Source of the DNA: Advenella mimigardefordensis DPN7
GTDB taxonomy: Bacteria > Pseudomonadota > Gammaproteobacteria > Burkholderiales > Burkholderiaceae_B
Reading direction: 5' to 3'
Assembly: GCF_000521505.1 (NCBI RefSeq)
Contig: NZ_CP003915.1
Span: forward strand, 2,480,001 to 2,544,000
DNA length: 64,000 nt
The position numbers and the translations under genes were made by a program. Of this stretch, positions 25,370 to 33,972 are shown one piece after another; the first letter of the stretch is position 1; the number at the start of each line of letters is the position of its first letter. The notes below the pieces were generated by a model that saw only the letters and a list, made by a program, of their open reading frames with translations, made no database searches and was not told the origin of the DNA.

Positions 25370-27838
25370 TCAGTGTTTTACCGATTTAACCGTATCCACT
25401 GCCGGCTTGGCCGCTGCAACGGCTGCCTCTTCTGCCAGTTTGGCGATTTCCGCCTCCGACAATGGCGTAAGCGGTCGTTCCAATGCAACTTCCAGCACCC
25501 GATCAATCCATTTTACCGGAATGATTTCCAGGTGGTTTTTCACATTATCGGGAATTTCCGTCAGATCCTTGACGTTCTCTTCAGGGATCAGCACGGTTTT
25601 AATTCCACCCCGGTGAGCGGCCAGCAGCTTTTCTTTCAGACCACCAATCGCCAGGACCTCGCCTCGCAGGGTAATTTCCCCTGTCATGGCTACATCTGCC
25701 CTTACCGGGATACCCGATAGCGCTGAAACCAATGCCGTCGTAATGGCAATACCGGCAGACGGACCGTCTTTAGGTGTTGCACCTTCAGGAACGTGGATGT
25801 GGATATCCTTTTTCTCGAAGATACTATCGGCAAAGCCCAGTGCATGTGCTCTTGAACGCACCACGGTGCGTGCGGCCTGCATGGACTCTTTCATCACATC
25901 GCCCAGCAGCCCGGTGTGCTGAATATTGCCCTTACCGGAAACCACAGCCACCTCAATGGTCAGCAAATCGCCACCCACTTCGGTCCAGGCCAGCCCTGTT
26001 ACCTGACCAACCTGATTGTCTTTTTCAGCCATACCGAAAGAGTACTTGCGCACGCCCAGATAGTGACTCAGGTTGTCGGCCGTCACGTGAATCGCTTCAG
26101 CCGCAGCCGCTTTGCCTTTGCCGGCCGGCTTGGCTGCCGCGGTGGTATTGCTCAGCAGTTCCTTGATGACTTTGCGACAAATTTTGCTGACTTCGCGCTC
26201 CAATGCCCGCACCCCGGCTTCCCGGGTGTAATAGCGCACGATATCGCGCAACGCAGACTCTTCGACTACCAATTCGCCATCACGCACGCCATTGTTCTTC
26301 ATGAGCTTGGGCAGCAAGTGGTCCATGGCAATATGCACTTTTTCGTCTTCGGTGTAACCCGACAGGCGAATCACTTCCATCCGGTCCAGCAATGCTGGTG
26401 GGATATTCAGTGTATTGCTGGTAGCCACGAACATCACATCGGACAAATCGTAGTCAACCTCAACGTAATGATCCTGGAACGTGTGGTTTTGCTCGGGATC
26501 AAGCACCTCGAGTAACGCGGAAGCCGGATCGCCACGGAAATCCATGCCCAGCTTGTCGATTTCGTCAAGCAGGAACAAGGGGTTCCGTACCGCCACGCGA
26601 TTCATGTTCTGCAGAATTTTGCCTGGCAATGCACCGATATACGTGCGCCGGTGACCACGAATTTCAGCTTCATCACGCACGCCGCCCAGCGCCATGCGCG
26701 TGAACTTACGATTGGTTGCCCGTGCAATGGATTGCCCCAGCGAGGTTTTACCCACCCCTGGAGGCCCGACCAGGCACAGAATAGGCGCCTTGACCTTATC
26801 CACGCGCTGTTGCACAGCCAGATACTCAAGGATACGTTCCTTGACCTTTTCCAGGCCATAGTGATCGTTATCCAGCACTTTCTGCGCGTTGATCAGCGAA
26901 TTGTTGATCCGGCTTTTTTTCTTCCATGGCAGGCCGATGACCGTGTCGATATAGTTGCGGACCACGGTCGCCTCGGCAGACATGGGCGACATCAGTTTGA
27001 GCTTCTTAAGCTCACTGTCGACCTTCTTGCGGGCTTCCTTGGGCAGTTGCGCCGCTTCGATTTTCTTTTCGAGCTCTTCAATATCCGCGCCCTCTTCGCC
27101 TTCGCCCAGTTCTTTCTGAATCGCTTTGACCTGCTCGTTCAGATAGTAATCGCGCTGGCTTTTCTCCATTTGTTTCTTAACACGGCCGCGAATGCGCTTT
27201 TCGACCTGGAGAATATCGATTTCAGTTTCGATCTGGGCCAGCAAGGCTTCCAGACGACCTGACGCGTCCAGCTCCTCGAGCAGTTTCTGTTTCTGTTCGA
27301 GCTTGAGCGGCAAATGGGAGGAGATCGTATCGGCAAGACGACTGACTTCTTCAATACCATTAAGGGAACTGAGGATTTCAGGCGGAATTTTCTTGTTCAG
27401 TTTGACGTACTGGTCGAACTGGGCAATGATGGTGCGACGCAGAGCCTCGACTTCCGAGTTGCGCGTATCGCTCTGTTCAATCGGCAGAATCTGCGCTGAA
27501 AAATGCGACTCGGTTTCGATAATGCTTTCTACGCGCGCGCGCTGCTGCCCTTCAACCAGCACTTTGACCGTACCGTCAGGCAGTTTGAGCATTTGCAAAA
27601 TAGACGCTACGCAGCCGATTTCGTACATATCATCGGGACCGGGCTCGTCCTTGCTGGCGGATTTTTGTGCAACAAGCATAATCTGCTTGTCACTTTCCAT
27701 CGCCAGCTCCAGCGCACGAATGGAGCGGTGCCTGCCGACGAATAGCGGAATGACCATATGTGGGAACACGACCACGTCGCGCAGGGGCAACAATGGCAAT
27801 TGTGTTGATTCTGCCGGCAAAATCTGACTCGCTGACAT
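25370..27838 (-). CDS. lon: ATP-dependent protease Lon
   Basis: The 822-residue protein has the N-terminal substrate-binding LON domain (about 15-210: LPLLPLRDVVVFPHMVIPLFVGR), a coiled coil, an AAA+ module and a C-terminal serine protease domain. The AAA+ module has Walker A GPPGVGKTSLGQ and Walker B PLFLLDEIDK. The catalytic Ser is in PKDGPSAGIAITTAL, with the partner Lys further on. It degrades damaged and regulatory proteins as a hexamer. A sigma-32-like promoter lies 48-75 bases upstream. An Ala/Lys-rich insert around residues 575-590 and a short Ala-rich tail are the only atypical parts. Confidence 0.97.
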   Translation of the reverse strand: MSASQILPAESTQLPLLPLRDVVVFPHMVIPLFVGRHRSIRALELAMESDKQIMLVAQKSASKDEPGPDDMYEIGCVASILQMLKLPDGTVKVLVEGQQRARVESIIETESHFSAQILPIEQSDTRNSEVEALRRTIIAQFDQYVKLNKKIPPEILSSLNGIEEVSRLADTISSHLPLKLEQKQKLLEELDASGRLEALLAQIETEIDILQVEKRIRGRVKKQMEKSQRDYYLNEQVKAIQKELGEGEEGADIEELEKKIEAAQLPKEARKKVDSELKKLKLMSPMSAEATVVRNYIDTVIGLPWKKKSRINNSLINAQKVLDNDHYGLEKVKERILEYLAVQQRVDKVKAPILCLVGPPGVGKTSLGQSIARATNRKFTRMALGGVRDEAEIRGHRRTYIGALPGKILQNMNRVAVRNPLFLLDEIDKLGMDFRGDPASALLEVLDPEQNHTFQDHYVEVDYDLSDVMFVATSNTLNIPPALLDRMEVIRLSGYTEDEKVHIAMDHLLPKLMKNNGVRDGELVVEESALRDIVRYYTREAGVRALEREVSKICRKVIKELLSNTTAAAKPAGKGKAAAAEAIHVTADNLSHYLGVRKYSFGMAEKDNQVGQVTGLAWTEVGGDLLTIEVAVVSGKGNIQHTGLLGDVMKESMQAARTVVRSRAHALGFADSIFEKKDIHIHVPEGATPKDGPSAGIAITTALVSALSGIPVRADVAMTGEITLRGEVLAIGGLKEKLLAAHRGGIKTVLIPEENVKDLTEIPDNVKNHLEIIPVKWIDRVLEVALERPLTPLSEAEIAKLAEEAAVAAAKPAVDTVKSVKH

Positions 27839-27885
27839 AAGCTGATTCCTTGAAAAACGTTGTACTTCTACAGTAATTATGCTGT

Positions 27886-27913
27886 AGATGGAGCCTCTGG
27901 GGGCAATTTCAAG
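27886..27913 (-). promoter_or_regulatory. Sigma-32 heat-shock promoter of lon
   Basis: On the minus strand CTTGAAA (27913-27907) and CTCCATCT (27893-27886) are separated by 13 bases. The -35 matches the sigma-32 consensus fully and the -10 differs from CCCCATNT at one position. lon is a classical heat-shock gene. Confidence 0.7.
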
Positions 27914-27964
27914 GTCGCCTGGATTAAATACCGGCGGTTTTTATGCAAGTCGCGCTGTGATTGC

Positions 27965-27990
27965 TGCAGAGGGAAACAAATCCCTCTGCA
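27965..27990 (-). terminator. Hairpin after clpX
   Basis: A 10-bp perfect stem (TGCAGAGGGA / TCCCTCTGCA) with a 6-base loop lies about 40 bases past the clpX stop. It has no T tract, so it may be a weak terminator or a 3'-end stabiliser. Confidence 0.5.
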
Positions 27991-28029
27991 CGCATTCAGG
28001 CACGGCCTGTCCAGGCTAACCTGACCCCG

Positions 28030-29337
28030 TCAGGCAGCAGCATCTTTGAGCTTTTTCTCTTTGGTTTCCGTTGCCGTGCTTTCTTTGTCTTCAGCAAAAA
28101 CCAGCATCGGGGAACCGGATCCTTCAATAGCAGATTCGTCCAGCACCACTTTCACGACGTTGCTCTGAGACGGCAAATCGAACATGGTGTCCATCAGCGA
28201 TGCCTCGATAATGGAACGCAGGCCACGCGCACCGGTTTTGCGTTTCAGGGCCCGGTGAGCAATGGCTGACAATGCGGCCGGACGGACTTCCAGCTCCACA
28301 TCTTCCATGGCAAACAGCTTTTGATACTGTTTGACCAGCGCATTCTTCGGTTCGGTCAGAATCGTTACCAGCGCGGCTTCATCCAGTTCTTCCAGTGTCG
28401 CTACAACCGGCAGGCGGCCTACCAGCTCAGGAATCAGACCGAACTTGATAATGTCTTCAGGTTCGACTTCAGAAAAGACTTCGCCCACGCCTCTGGCGGA
28501 TTTACCCTGTACCGAAGCACCAAAGCCAATGCCGGATTTCTCGGTACGATTGCGAATGACTTTATCCAGACCATCGAATGCGCCACCGACGATAAACAGA
28601 ATGTTGGTGGTATCGACTTGTACAAAATCCTGATTCGGGTGCTTGCGTCCGCCCTGCGGGGGCACCGACGCAACTGTACCTTCGATCAGCTTGAGCAAAG
28701 CCTGCTGCACGCCCTCGCCCGATACGTCGCGTGTAATGGAGGGATTATCGGACTTGCGTGAAATTTTGTCGATTTCGTCAATATAAACAATGGCGCGCTG
28801 TGCCTTGTCCACATCGTAATTGCAATTTTGCAGCAGCTTTTGCACGATGTTTTCAACGTCTTCACCCACATAGCCGGCTTCGGTCAGGGTGGTTGCGTCT
28901 GCCATGACAAACGGTACATCCAGCATACGGGCCAGCGTCTGGGCAAGAAGCGTTTTGCCCGATCCGGTGGGTCCGATCAGCAAAATATTGCTTTTGGCAA
29001 GTTCAATATCGTCTTTCTTGTTCAGGTCACTGTGACGTATACGTTTGTAATGGTTGTACACGGCGACCGCCAGGTTGCGTTTGGGCTGATCCTGGCCAAT
29101 GACATATTGATCAAGAAAAGACTTGATTTCGGCAGGTGAAGGCAATTCGGTCTTGATGGCTTCACGCGCTTCATCCTGAGCACTGTCATGAATGATTTCG
29201 TTGCACAGCTCGATACATTCATCACAAATGAATATATTTCCAGGACCCGAGATCAGCTTCTTGACCTCGTTCTGATGCTTGTTGCAGAACGAGCAATGCA
29301 GGTTTTTGCCGTCGGTAGAACTTGGTTTATCTGCCAT
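28030..29337 (-). CDS. clpX: ClpX ATPase, specificity subunit of ClpXP
   Basis: The 435-residue protein begins with a C4 zinc-binding domain ([15 protein letters not shown] ... CDECIELC). The AAA+ module has Walker [13 protein letters not shown] and Walker B YIDEIDKI. The ClpP-contacting IGF loop lies in [11 protein letters not shown]. It unfolds tagged substrates and feeds them to ClpP. It lies 89 bases after clpP, with a terminator-like hairpin between them, so the clpX level may be set partly by read-through. The charged C-terminal tail is slightly longer than in E. coli (424 residues). Confidence 0.97.
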   Translation of the reverse strand: MADKPSSTDGKNLHCSFCNKHQNEVKKLISGPGNIFICDECIELCNEIIHDSAQDEAREAIKTELPSPAEIKSFLDQYVIGQDQPKRNLAVAVYNHYKRIRHSDLNKKDDIELAKSNILLIGPTGSGKTLLAQTLARMLDVPFVMADATTLTEAGYVGEDVENIVQKLLQNCNYDVDKAQRAIVYIDEIDKISRKSDNPSITRDVSGEGVQQALLKLIEGTVASVPPQGGRKHPNQDFVQVDTTNILFIVGGAFDGLDKVIRNRTEKSGIGFGASVQGKSARGVGEVFSEVEPEDIIKFGLIPELVGRLPVVATLEELDEAALVTILTEPKNALVKQYQKLFAMEDVELEVRPAALSAIAHRALKRKTGARGLRSIIEASLMDTMFDLPSQSNVVKVVLDESAIEGSGSPMLVFAEDKESTATETKEKKLKDAAA

Positions 29338-29359
29338 ATCTGTAATTTGAGTAATCTGA

Positions 29360-29396
29360 TAAAAACAGGTCGACCCTCGTTAAAAGGTCGACCTGC
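29360..29396 (-). terminator. Terminator-like hairpin between clpP and clpX
   Basis: On the minus strand CAGGTCGACC and GGTCGACCTG form a 10-bp perfect stem followed by TTTTT. It lies in the 89-base gap between clpP and clpX and would reduce clpX transcription from upstream promoters. Confidence 0.65.
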
Positions 29397-29426
29397 ACGA
29401 AACCTTTGAAAACAGTATATCAAATA

Positions 29427-30086
29427 CTATGCAACGTCTGCCCGCGTAGCCAGAACTTTGTCAATTAATCCGTAAGTCTGGGCATCTTCGGGCGCCATAT
29501 AATTATCACGCTCGGTATGCTCGCGGATCCGTTCAATAGGCTGACCAGTATTTTTCGCAAGAATCTGATTGAGCCGCTCGCGCAGGCTCAGAATTTCCTT
29601 GGCCTGAATTTCAATATCAGTAGCCTGGCCCTGCGCACCACCCAGTGGCTGGTGAATCATGATGCGCGAATTGGGCAGACTGAAGCGTTTGCCCTTGGCA
29701 CCTGAGCTGAGCAGGAAAGCACCCATGCTGGCAGCAAAACCGGTACACATCGTAGATACGTCGGGTTTGATGAACTGCATGGTGTCATAAATGCCCAGCC
29801 CGGCATAAACGCCGCCGCCTGGCGAATTGATATACAGGGAAATATCCTTGTCCGGATTTTCCGATTCAAGGAACAACATTTGTGCCACGATAAGGTTGGC
29901 TGTCTGGTCGTTTACCTGCCCGACCAGAAAGACAACCCGCTCCTTGAGCAGGCGCGAGTATATGTCGTAAGACCGCTCTCCGCGCCCGGATTGTTCAATA
30001 ACCATTGGAATATAGCCCAGTGCGGAGGGGCGCACTGAGTCGTCTCCGTGGACAGACGCGTAAAAGTCGGTAAAACGATTCATCAT
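29427..30086 (-). CDS. clpP: ClpP protease catalytic subunit
   Basis: The 219-residue serine protease contains the nucleophile in [15 protein letters not shown] and the catalytic His in [14 protein letters not shown], with the conserved Asp further downstream. Fourteen subunits form the degradation chamber, used with ClpX or ClpA. A propeptide of about 15-20 residues precedes the mature start, as in E. coli. The start codon overlaps the tig stop (ATGATGA), so translation is coupled; a second in-frame ATG at 30083 is equally possible. Confidence 0.97.
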   Translation of the reverse strand: MMNRFTDFYASVHGDDSVRPSALGYIPMVIEQSGRGERSYDIYSRLLKERVVFLVGQVNDQTANLIVAQMLFLESENPDKDISLYINSPGGGVYAGLGIYDTMQFIKPDVSTMCTGFAASMGAFLLSSGAKGKRFSLPNSRIMIHQPLGGAQGQATDIEIQAKEILSLRERLNQILAKNTGQPIERIREHTERDNYMAPEDAQTYGLIDKVLATRADVA

Positions 30087-31393
30087 ACAGTTCCCATTAA
30101 TTCTTCAAAAGGCACTTTTTCTTCAGTAACCTTGGCTTTTGACAAGATATGGTCAACAACGTTATCTTCAAGTACCACAGATTCAATTTCTGCACGACGC
30201 TCACGGTCAGTCAGATAGTACGTAACAACCTGTTCAGGTTTTTCGTAGTTCTGTGCAAACTCTTCAATACGTGCACGCACCTGCTCCGGTGTAACCTGCA
30301 GCTTGGCGCTGTCAACCAGTTCGGCTACCAGCAGGCCCAGACGCACCCGGCGCTCTGAATCGGATTTGAACGCATCGGCAGGAATATCCATTGTATCGGC
30401 ATTGGGCATACCGCGCTGCTTCAGATCTTCACGGGCAGCCGCAATACGTGCCTGCACATCGTTATCGACCAGAGATGTAGGTACGTCGAAGCTGGCGGAT
30501 TTGGCCAGCGCGTCCATGACACTGTTTTTTGTGCGGGCTTGCGTGCGGTTTTTTACTTCGCGCTCGATATTGCTGCGCACTTCAGACAGTAGTTTCTCTG
30601 TGTCGCCTTCAGGCTGACCCAGTGACTTGGCAAATTCGCTATCCACTTCAGGCAGTACGGGCACGGCTACTTCTTTTACTGTAATCGTAAATTCAGCGGT
30701 TTTGCCGGCTACATCCTTACCAGGATAGTCTTCAGGGAATGTCAGTGAGAATGTTTTTTCTTCGCCTGCTTTCAGACCACTGGCAGCCTCTTCGAACTCG
30801 GGCAGCATACGGCCCTGGCCCAGCTGGAACGGGAAGTCTTCAGCCTTGCCACCCTCGAACTCTACACCGTCGATCTTGCCGACAAAATCAACCGTAACAC
30901 GATCGTCTTTAGCCGCAGCGCGTTCTGCATCGGCGGTGAATGTGGCGCGTTGCTTGCGCAGAATATCGATGGTGTTATTTACTTCCTGCTCGCCTACTTC
31001 CGCATTGAAACGCGTGACTTCCAGGGCAGACAGATCGGGAACGGAGACTTCCGGATAAACTTCAAATTTTGCAGCAAAGCTTAACTGACCTTCTGCAGAA
31101 TTGTCTTCTGCCGGTTCGATCGACGGCGCGCCGGCAACGCGCAGTTTGGCTTCACGAATGGCTTCGTCAAACAACTGACCTACTTTCTGATTGATCACGT
31201 CGTAACGAACGCCGGGACCGTGGCTGCGTTCAATGACAGAAATCGGTGCTTTCCCGGGACGAAAACCCTGCACTTTGGCAGTGCGGGCAACGCGAGCGAG
31301 TTGGGTTTTGACTTCTTTTTCGACGTCGTCAATGGAAATAACCAGATTAACCTTACGTTCCAGACCTTCTAGAGTTTCAACCGTTGGCTGCAT
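30083..31393 (-). CDS. tig: Trigger factor
   Basis: The 436-residue ribosome-associated chaperone has the three expected domains. The N-terminal ribosome-binding domain carries the signature around [13 protein letters not shown]. The FKBP-type prolyl isomerase domain is at about 155-245 ([27 protein letters not shown]). A C-terminal helical cradle follows. It binds nascent chains at the ribosome exit. tig-clpP-clpX-lon is the standard order for proteobacterial quality-control genes. Confidence 0.97.
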   Translation of the reverse strand: MQPTVETLEGLERKVNLVISIDDVEKEVKTQLARVARTAKVQGFRPGKAPISVIERSHGPGVRYDVINQKVGQLFDEAIREAKLRVAGAPSIEPAEDNSAEGQLSFAAKFEVYPEVSVPDLSALEVTRFNAEVGEQEVNNTIDILRKQRATFTADAERAAAKDDRVTVDFVGKIDGVEFEGGKAEDFPFQLGQGRMLPEFEEAASGLKAGEEKTFSLTFPEDYPGKDVAGKTAEFTITVKEVAVPVLPEVDSEFAKSLGQPEGDTEKLLSEVRSNIEREVKNRTQARTKNSVMDALAKSASFDVPTSLVDNDVQARIAAAREDLKQRGMPNADTMDIPADAFKSDSERRVRLGLLVAELVDSAKLQVTPEQVRARIEEFAQNYEKPEQVVTYYLTDRERRAEIESVVLEDNVVDHILSKAKVTEEKVPFEELMGTV

Positions 31394-31652
31394 TCGTGGA
31401 CCTTACTTATGAAATAATTTAAGAATAACCTCGTATTCTACCCAAAAAACCAAAAAACATGCTTTGCGGCCAGCGTTTGAAAAAATTATGGACGCCATGT
31501 AGGCCGCTTTTTTGGTATATTTTAATTTAGCCCGATACCCGTTTATCCGAATGAGAAACCAAACTGGTGTAATTTAGTAAGCCTTGGTAAAACGAGTGCA
31601 GCTGCATCCGTTGCATTTGGTGTGTTATTTCAGTATATCGAAGGAGTTTACG

Positions 31653-32138
31653 ATGTCCGACCCAATTCAAGCGCCTGACAGTGACCGTCAAGCCCCCCCT
31701 GTGTCCGAGCCCGCGCAGGCCACCCATAGCGATACCCCGGCTGGCAAGCCTCCCGGCAAGTCATTGTTCAGCAACGGCGGATTTGTCATTGGCCTGATTA
31801 TTTTCGGCCTATTCACGGCGCTCATTACCTGGTCAGTCAGTTTTTCTGCCATGTTTTTTGGCGCTATCGGCTCCATGCTGTCAGTGGCAACCTGCTTTCT
31901 GGACCACGAACACCTGCGCTTTTCCCGTGCCGATCGCAATTGCAAGCTGGACGATGAAAACTGGGCCTATCTGGTCATCCGCGCAGTATTCGGCATGATT
32001 TTTGGTACGGCAGCCTACGTCTTCACCTTTCAAAGCGTGCTGGCCGATACCCACTGGGCTGCGGTCGCGACCATCGCAGCATTCTCTGGTTTTGTGTTCG
32101 ATTACCTGCTGTTCAAACTCGGCAAATCGCGGAAATAA
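31653..32138 (+). CDS. Small integral membrane protein, function unknown
   Basis: The 161-residue protein has a Pro/Ala-rich polar N-terminus (residues 1-40). Three to four hydrophobic segments follow: FVIGLIIFGLFTALITW, FFGAIGSMLSVATCF, AYLVIRAVFGMIFGTAAYVF and the last AAVATIAAFSGFVFDYLLF. A cytoplasmic or periplasmic loop with DHEHLRFSRADRNCKLDDENW lies between the second and third. I do not recognise the family. The start at 31653 is set by AAGGAG 7 bases upstream. It is transcribed away from tig and ends with a clear terminator. Confidence 0.75.
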   Translation: MSDPIQAPDSDRQAPPVSEPAQATHSDTPAGKPPGKSLFSNGGFVIGLIIFGLFTALITWSVSFSAMFFGAIGSMLSVATCFLDHEHLRFSRADRNCKLDDENWAYLVIRAVFGMIFGTAAYVFTFQSVLADTHWAAVATIAAFSGFVFDYLLFKLGKSRK

Positions 32139-32208
32139 TCCGCCTGGCCTGTTAATACCCTGAGCGGTTAACAAACGACTCAGGCACACAATCCCAGCTA
32201 TATACATG

Positions 32209-32245
32209 AAGGTTCACGGTCTGGTTTCCACCGTGAACCTTTTTC
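32209..32245 (+). terminator. Intrinsic terminator after the membrane protein gene
   Basis: A 12-bp perfect stem (AAGGTTCACGGT / ACCGTGAACCTT) with a 9-base loop and trailing T run separates this gene from the urea operon. Confidence 0.85.
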
Positions 32246-32318
32246 ATTGGCGGTCCTGCCCTTGCACGGCATGTGGCCACTGAACCATCTTTCATGACAT
32301 CCCATGTCGATGCACCAA

Positions 32319-32376
32319 CGCACCGATATCATGCATTTGCGTCCTTCTTTGGTTTTTCACGCACCAATATAGACAA
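32319..32376 (+). promoter_or_regulatory. Candidate NtrC-binding sites upstream of urtA
   Basis: Two partial NtrC dyads are seen: GCACC-GATAT-CATGC at 32320-32334 and GCACC-AATAT-AGACA at 32361-32375. The second shares the 12-base core GCACCAATATAG with the site ahead of glnK. They lie about 180-240 bases upstream of the sigma-54 promoter, within enhancer range. The right arms are degenerate, so the call is tentative. Confidence 0.4.
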
Positions 32377-32553
32377 TTTACAAACCAGGTTCAGGCAGCA
32401 CCCTGAACAAACCGCCGCCCCTGCACCTTTTTATTCTCCACCATGCTCCGTGAATGTGCCTGCCCGCCGTGATCCACACCGGGACGCGCAATCTGCCATG
32501 CCCGTTGCCGCCAACCGGCTTGTGTGCACTGCTATACCACGGCCTGCGCATAT

Positions 32554-32570
32554 TGGCACAACTATTGCTT
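32554..32570 (+). promoter_or_regulatory. Sigma-54 promoter of the urea transport/urease operon
   Basis: TGGCACAACTATTGCTT carries GG (32555-32556) and GC (32567-32568) with correct spacing and differs from the glnK promoter at one base. It is about 57 bases before urtA and points to nitrogen-limitation control of the 13 genes downstream. The remainder of the 32246-32627 gap holds the NtrC-like sites and nothing else I recognise. Confidence 0.85.
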
Positions 32571-32627
32571 AAGCCCTATCGCTTACTCACAAATGCAATT
32601 TGCCTTTATTCATTCCGGAGCTGATAA

Positions 32628-33905
32628 ATGAAACGTCGCAATGTTCTTAAAACCATGGTGTGCAGTCTTGCTTTAGCATTTGGCTCTGGCGCGCTCAACA
32701 GCAGTTGGGCCCAGGGTCAGATTGATCCATCCAAACCACCCATCAAAGTTGGCATCCTGCATTCGTTGTCCGGCACGATGGCCATTTCTGAAACAGTACT
32801 GAAAAACGTCGCGCTGATGGAAATCGACGCGATCAATAAAGAAGGCGGTATTCTTGGCCGCAAGGTAGAGGCTGTAGTTGTTGACCCCGCTTCTAACTGG
32901 CCGCTGTTCGCAGAAAAAGCGCGTGAACTGCTCAGTCAGGAAAAAGTAGCTGCGGTCTTCGGTTGCTGGACATCGGTCTCGCGCAAGTCGGTGCTGCCGG
33001 TTTTTGAAGAGCTGAACGGCCTGTTGTTCTACCCGGTACAGTATGAAGGCGAAGAGATGTCGCGCAATATCTTCTATACCGGCGCGGCGCCCAACCAGCA
33101 GGCCATTCCCGCTGTTGAGTATTTGATGAGTGAAGAAGGCGGTGGCTACACGCGTTTCTTCCTGCTTGGCACAGACTATGTATACCCACGCACCACCAAC
33201 AAAATTCTGCGTGGCTTCCTGCATAGCAAAGGCGTCGCGGACAGTGACATACAAGAGGTGTACACACCTTTCGGGCACAGCGATTATCAGACCATCGTAA
33301 ATGATATCAAGCGTTTCTCTGCCGGCGGCAAAGCGGCAGTGATCTCCACCATCAACGGCGACTCCAATGTGCCATTCTATAAAGAGCTCGGCAACGCCGG
33401 CATCAAGGCAATTGATACGCCTGTCGTCGCCTTCTCCGTTGGCGAAGAGGAACTGCGTGGCATTGACACCAAGCCTCTGGTCGGTCATCTGGCAGCCTGG
33501 AATTACTTTATGTCTCTGGACAATCCGGTGAATGCCGCCTTCAAAAAGCAATGGGCTGATTACGCGGCAGCAAACAAGCTGCCGGGTGCAGACAAGCCGC
33601 TGACCAACGATCCGATGGAAGCCACTGTCGTGGGATTGAAAATGTGGAAAGCCGCTGTTGAAAAAGCCGGCAAAACAGACGTTGACGCGGTACGCGCCGC
33701 CATGATTGGGCAGAAAGTGGCCGCCCCGGACGGCTTTGAGATGGAAATGGGCAGCAATCATCATTTATACAAACCGGTCATGGTGGGTGAAATCCGCCCT
33801 GATGGCCAGTTTGACATTGTCTGGCATACCGAAAAGCCAGTGCGTGCACAGCCGTGGAGTCCGTTTATTGCCGGCAACGAAAAAAAGCCGGATGAAGTGA
33901 AATAA
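32628..33905 (+). CDS. urtA: Urea ABC transporter, substrate-binding protein
   Basis: The 425-residue periplasmic binding protein is of the Leu/Ile/Val type, with a signal peptide (cleavage near WAQG, about residue 29). The signal starts MKRRNVLKTM, which could be read by the Tat or Sec route. Family features include PPIKVGILHSLSGTMAISE, FGCWTSVSRKSVLPVFEE, LLFYPVQYEGEE and the closing ALR-free C-terminus with HHLYKPVMVGEI. It captures urea for UrtBCDE. It is the first gene of the operon, 57 bases behind a sigma-54 promoter. Confidence 0.95.
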   Translation: MKRRNVLKTMVCSLALAFGSGALNSSWAQGQIDPSKPPIKVGILHSLSGTMAISETVLKNVALMEIDAINKEGGILGRKVEAVVVDPASNWPLFAEKARELLSQEKVAAVFGCWTSVSRKSVLPVFEELNGLLFYPVQYEGEEMSRNIFYTGAAPNQQAIPAVEYLMSEEGGGYTRFFLLGTDYVYPRTTNKILRGFLHSKGVADSDIQEVYTPFGHSDYQTIVNDIKRFSAGGKAAVISTINGDSNVPFYKELGNAGIKAIDTPVVAFSVGEEELRGIDTKPLVGHLAAWNYFMSLDNPVNAAFKKQWADYAAANKLPGADKPLTNDPMEATVVGLKMWKAAVEKAGKTDVDAVRAAMIGQKVAAPDGFEMEMGSNHHLYKPVMVGEIRPDGQFDIVWHTEKPVRAQPWSPFIAGNEKKPDEVK

Positions 33906-33972
33906 ATGCGTGGAACGACCGTGCCCAACGGGCCGGTCATGCAATCTGCAGCAAAAAAATGGAAAGATACGC

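Noticed and set aside
32673..33764. 363-codon minus-strand ORF across urtA
   Set aside because: Antisense to urtA; no supporting motif.
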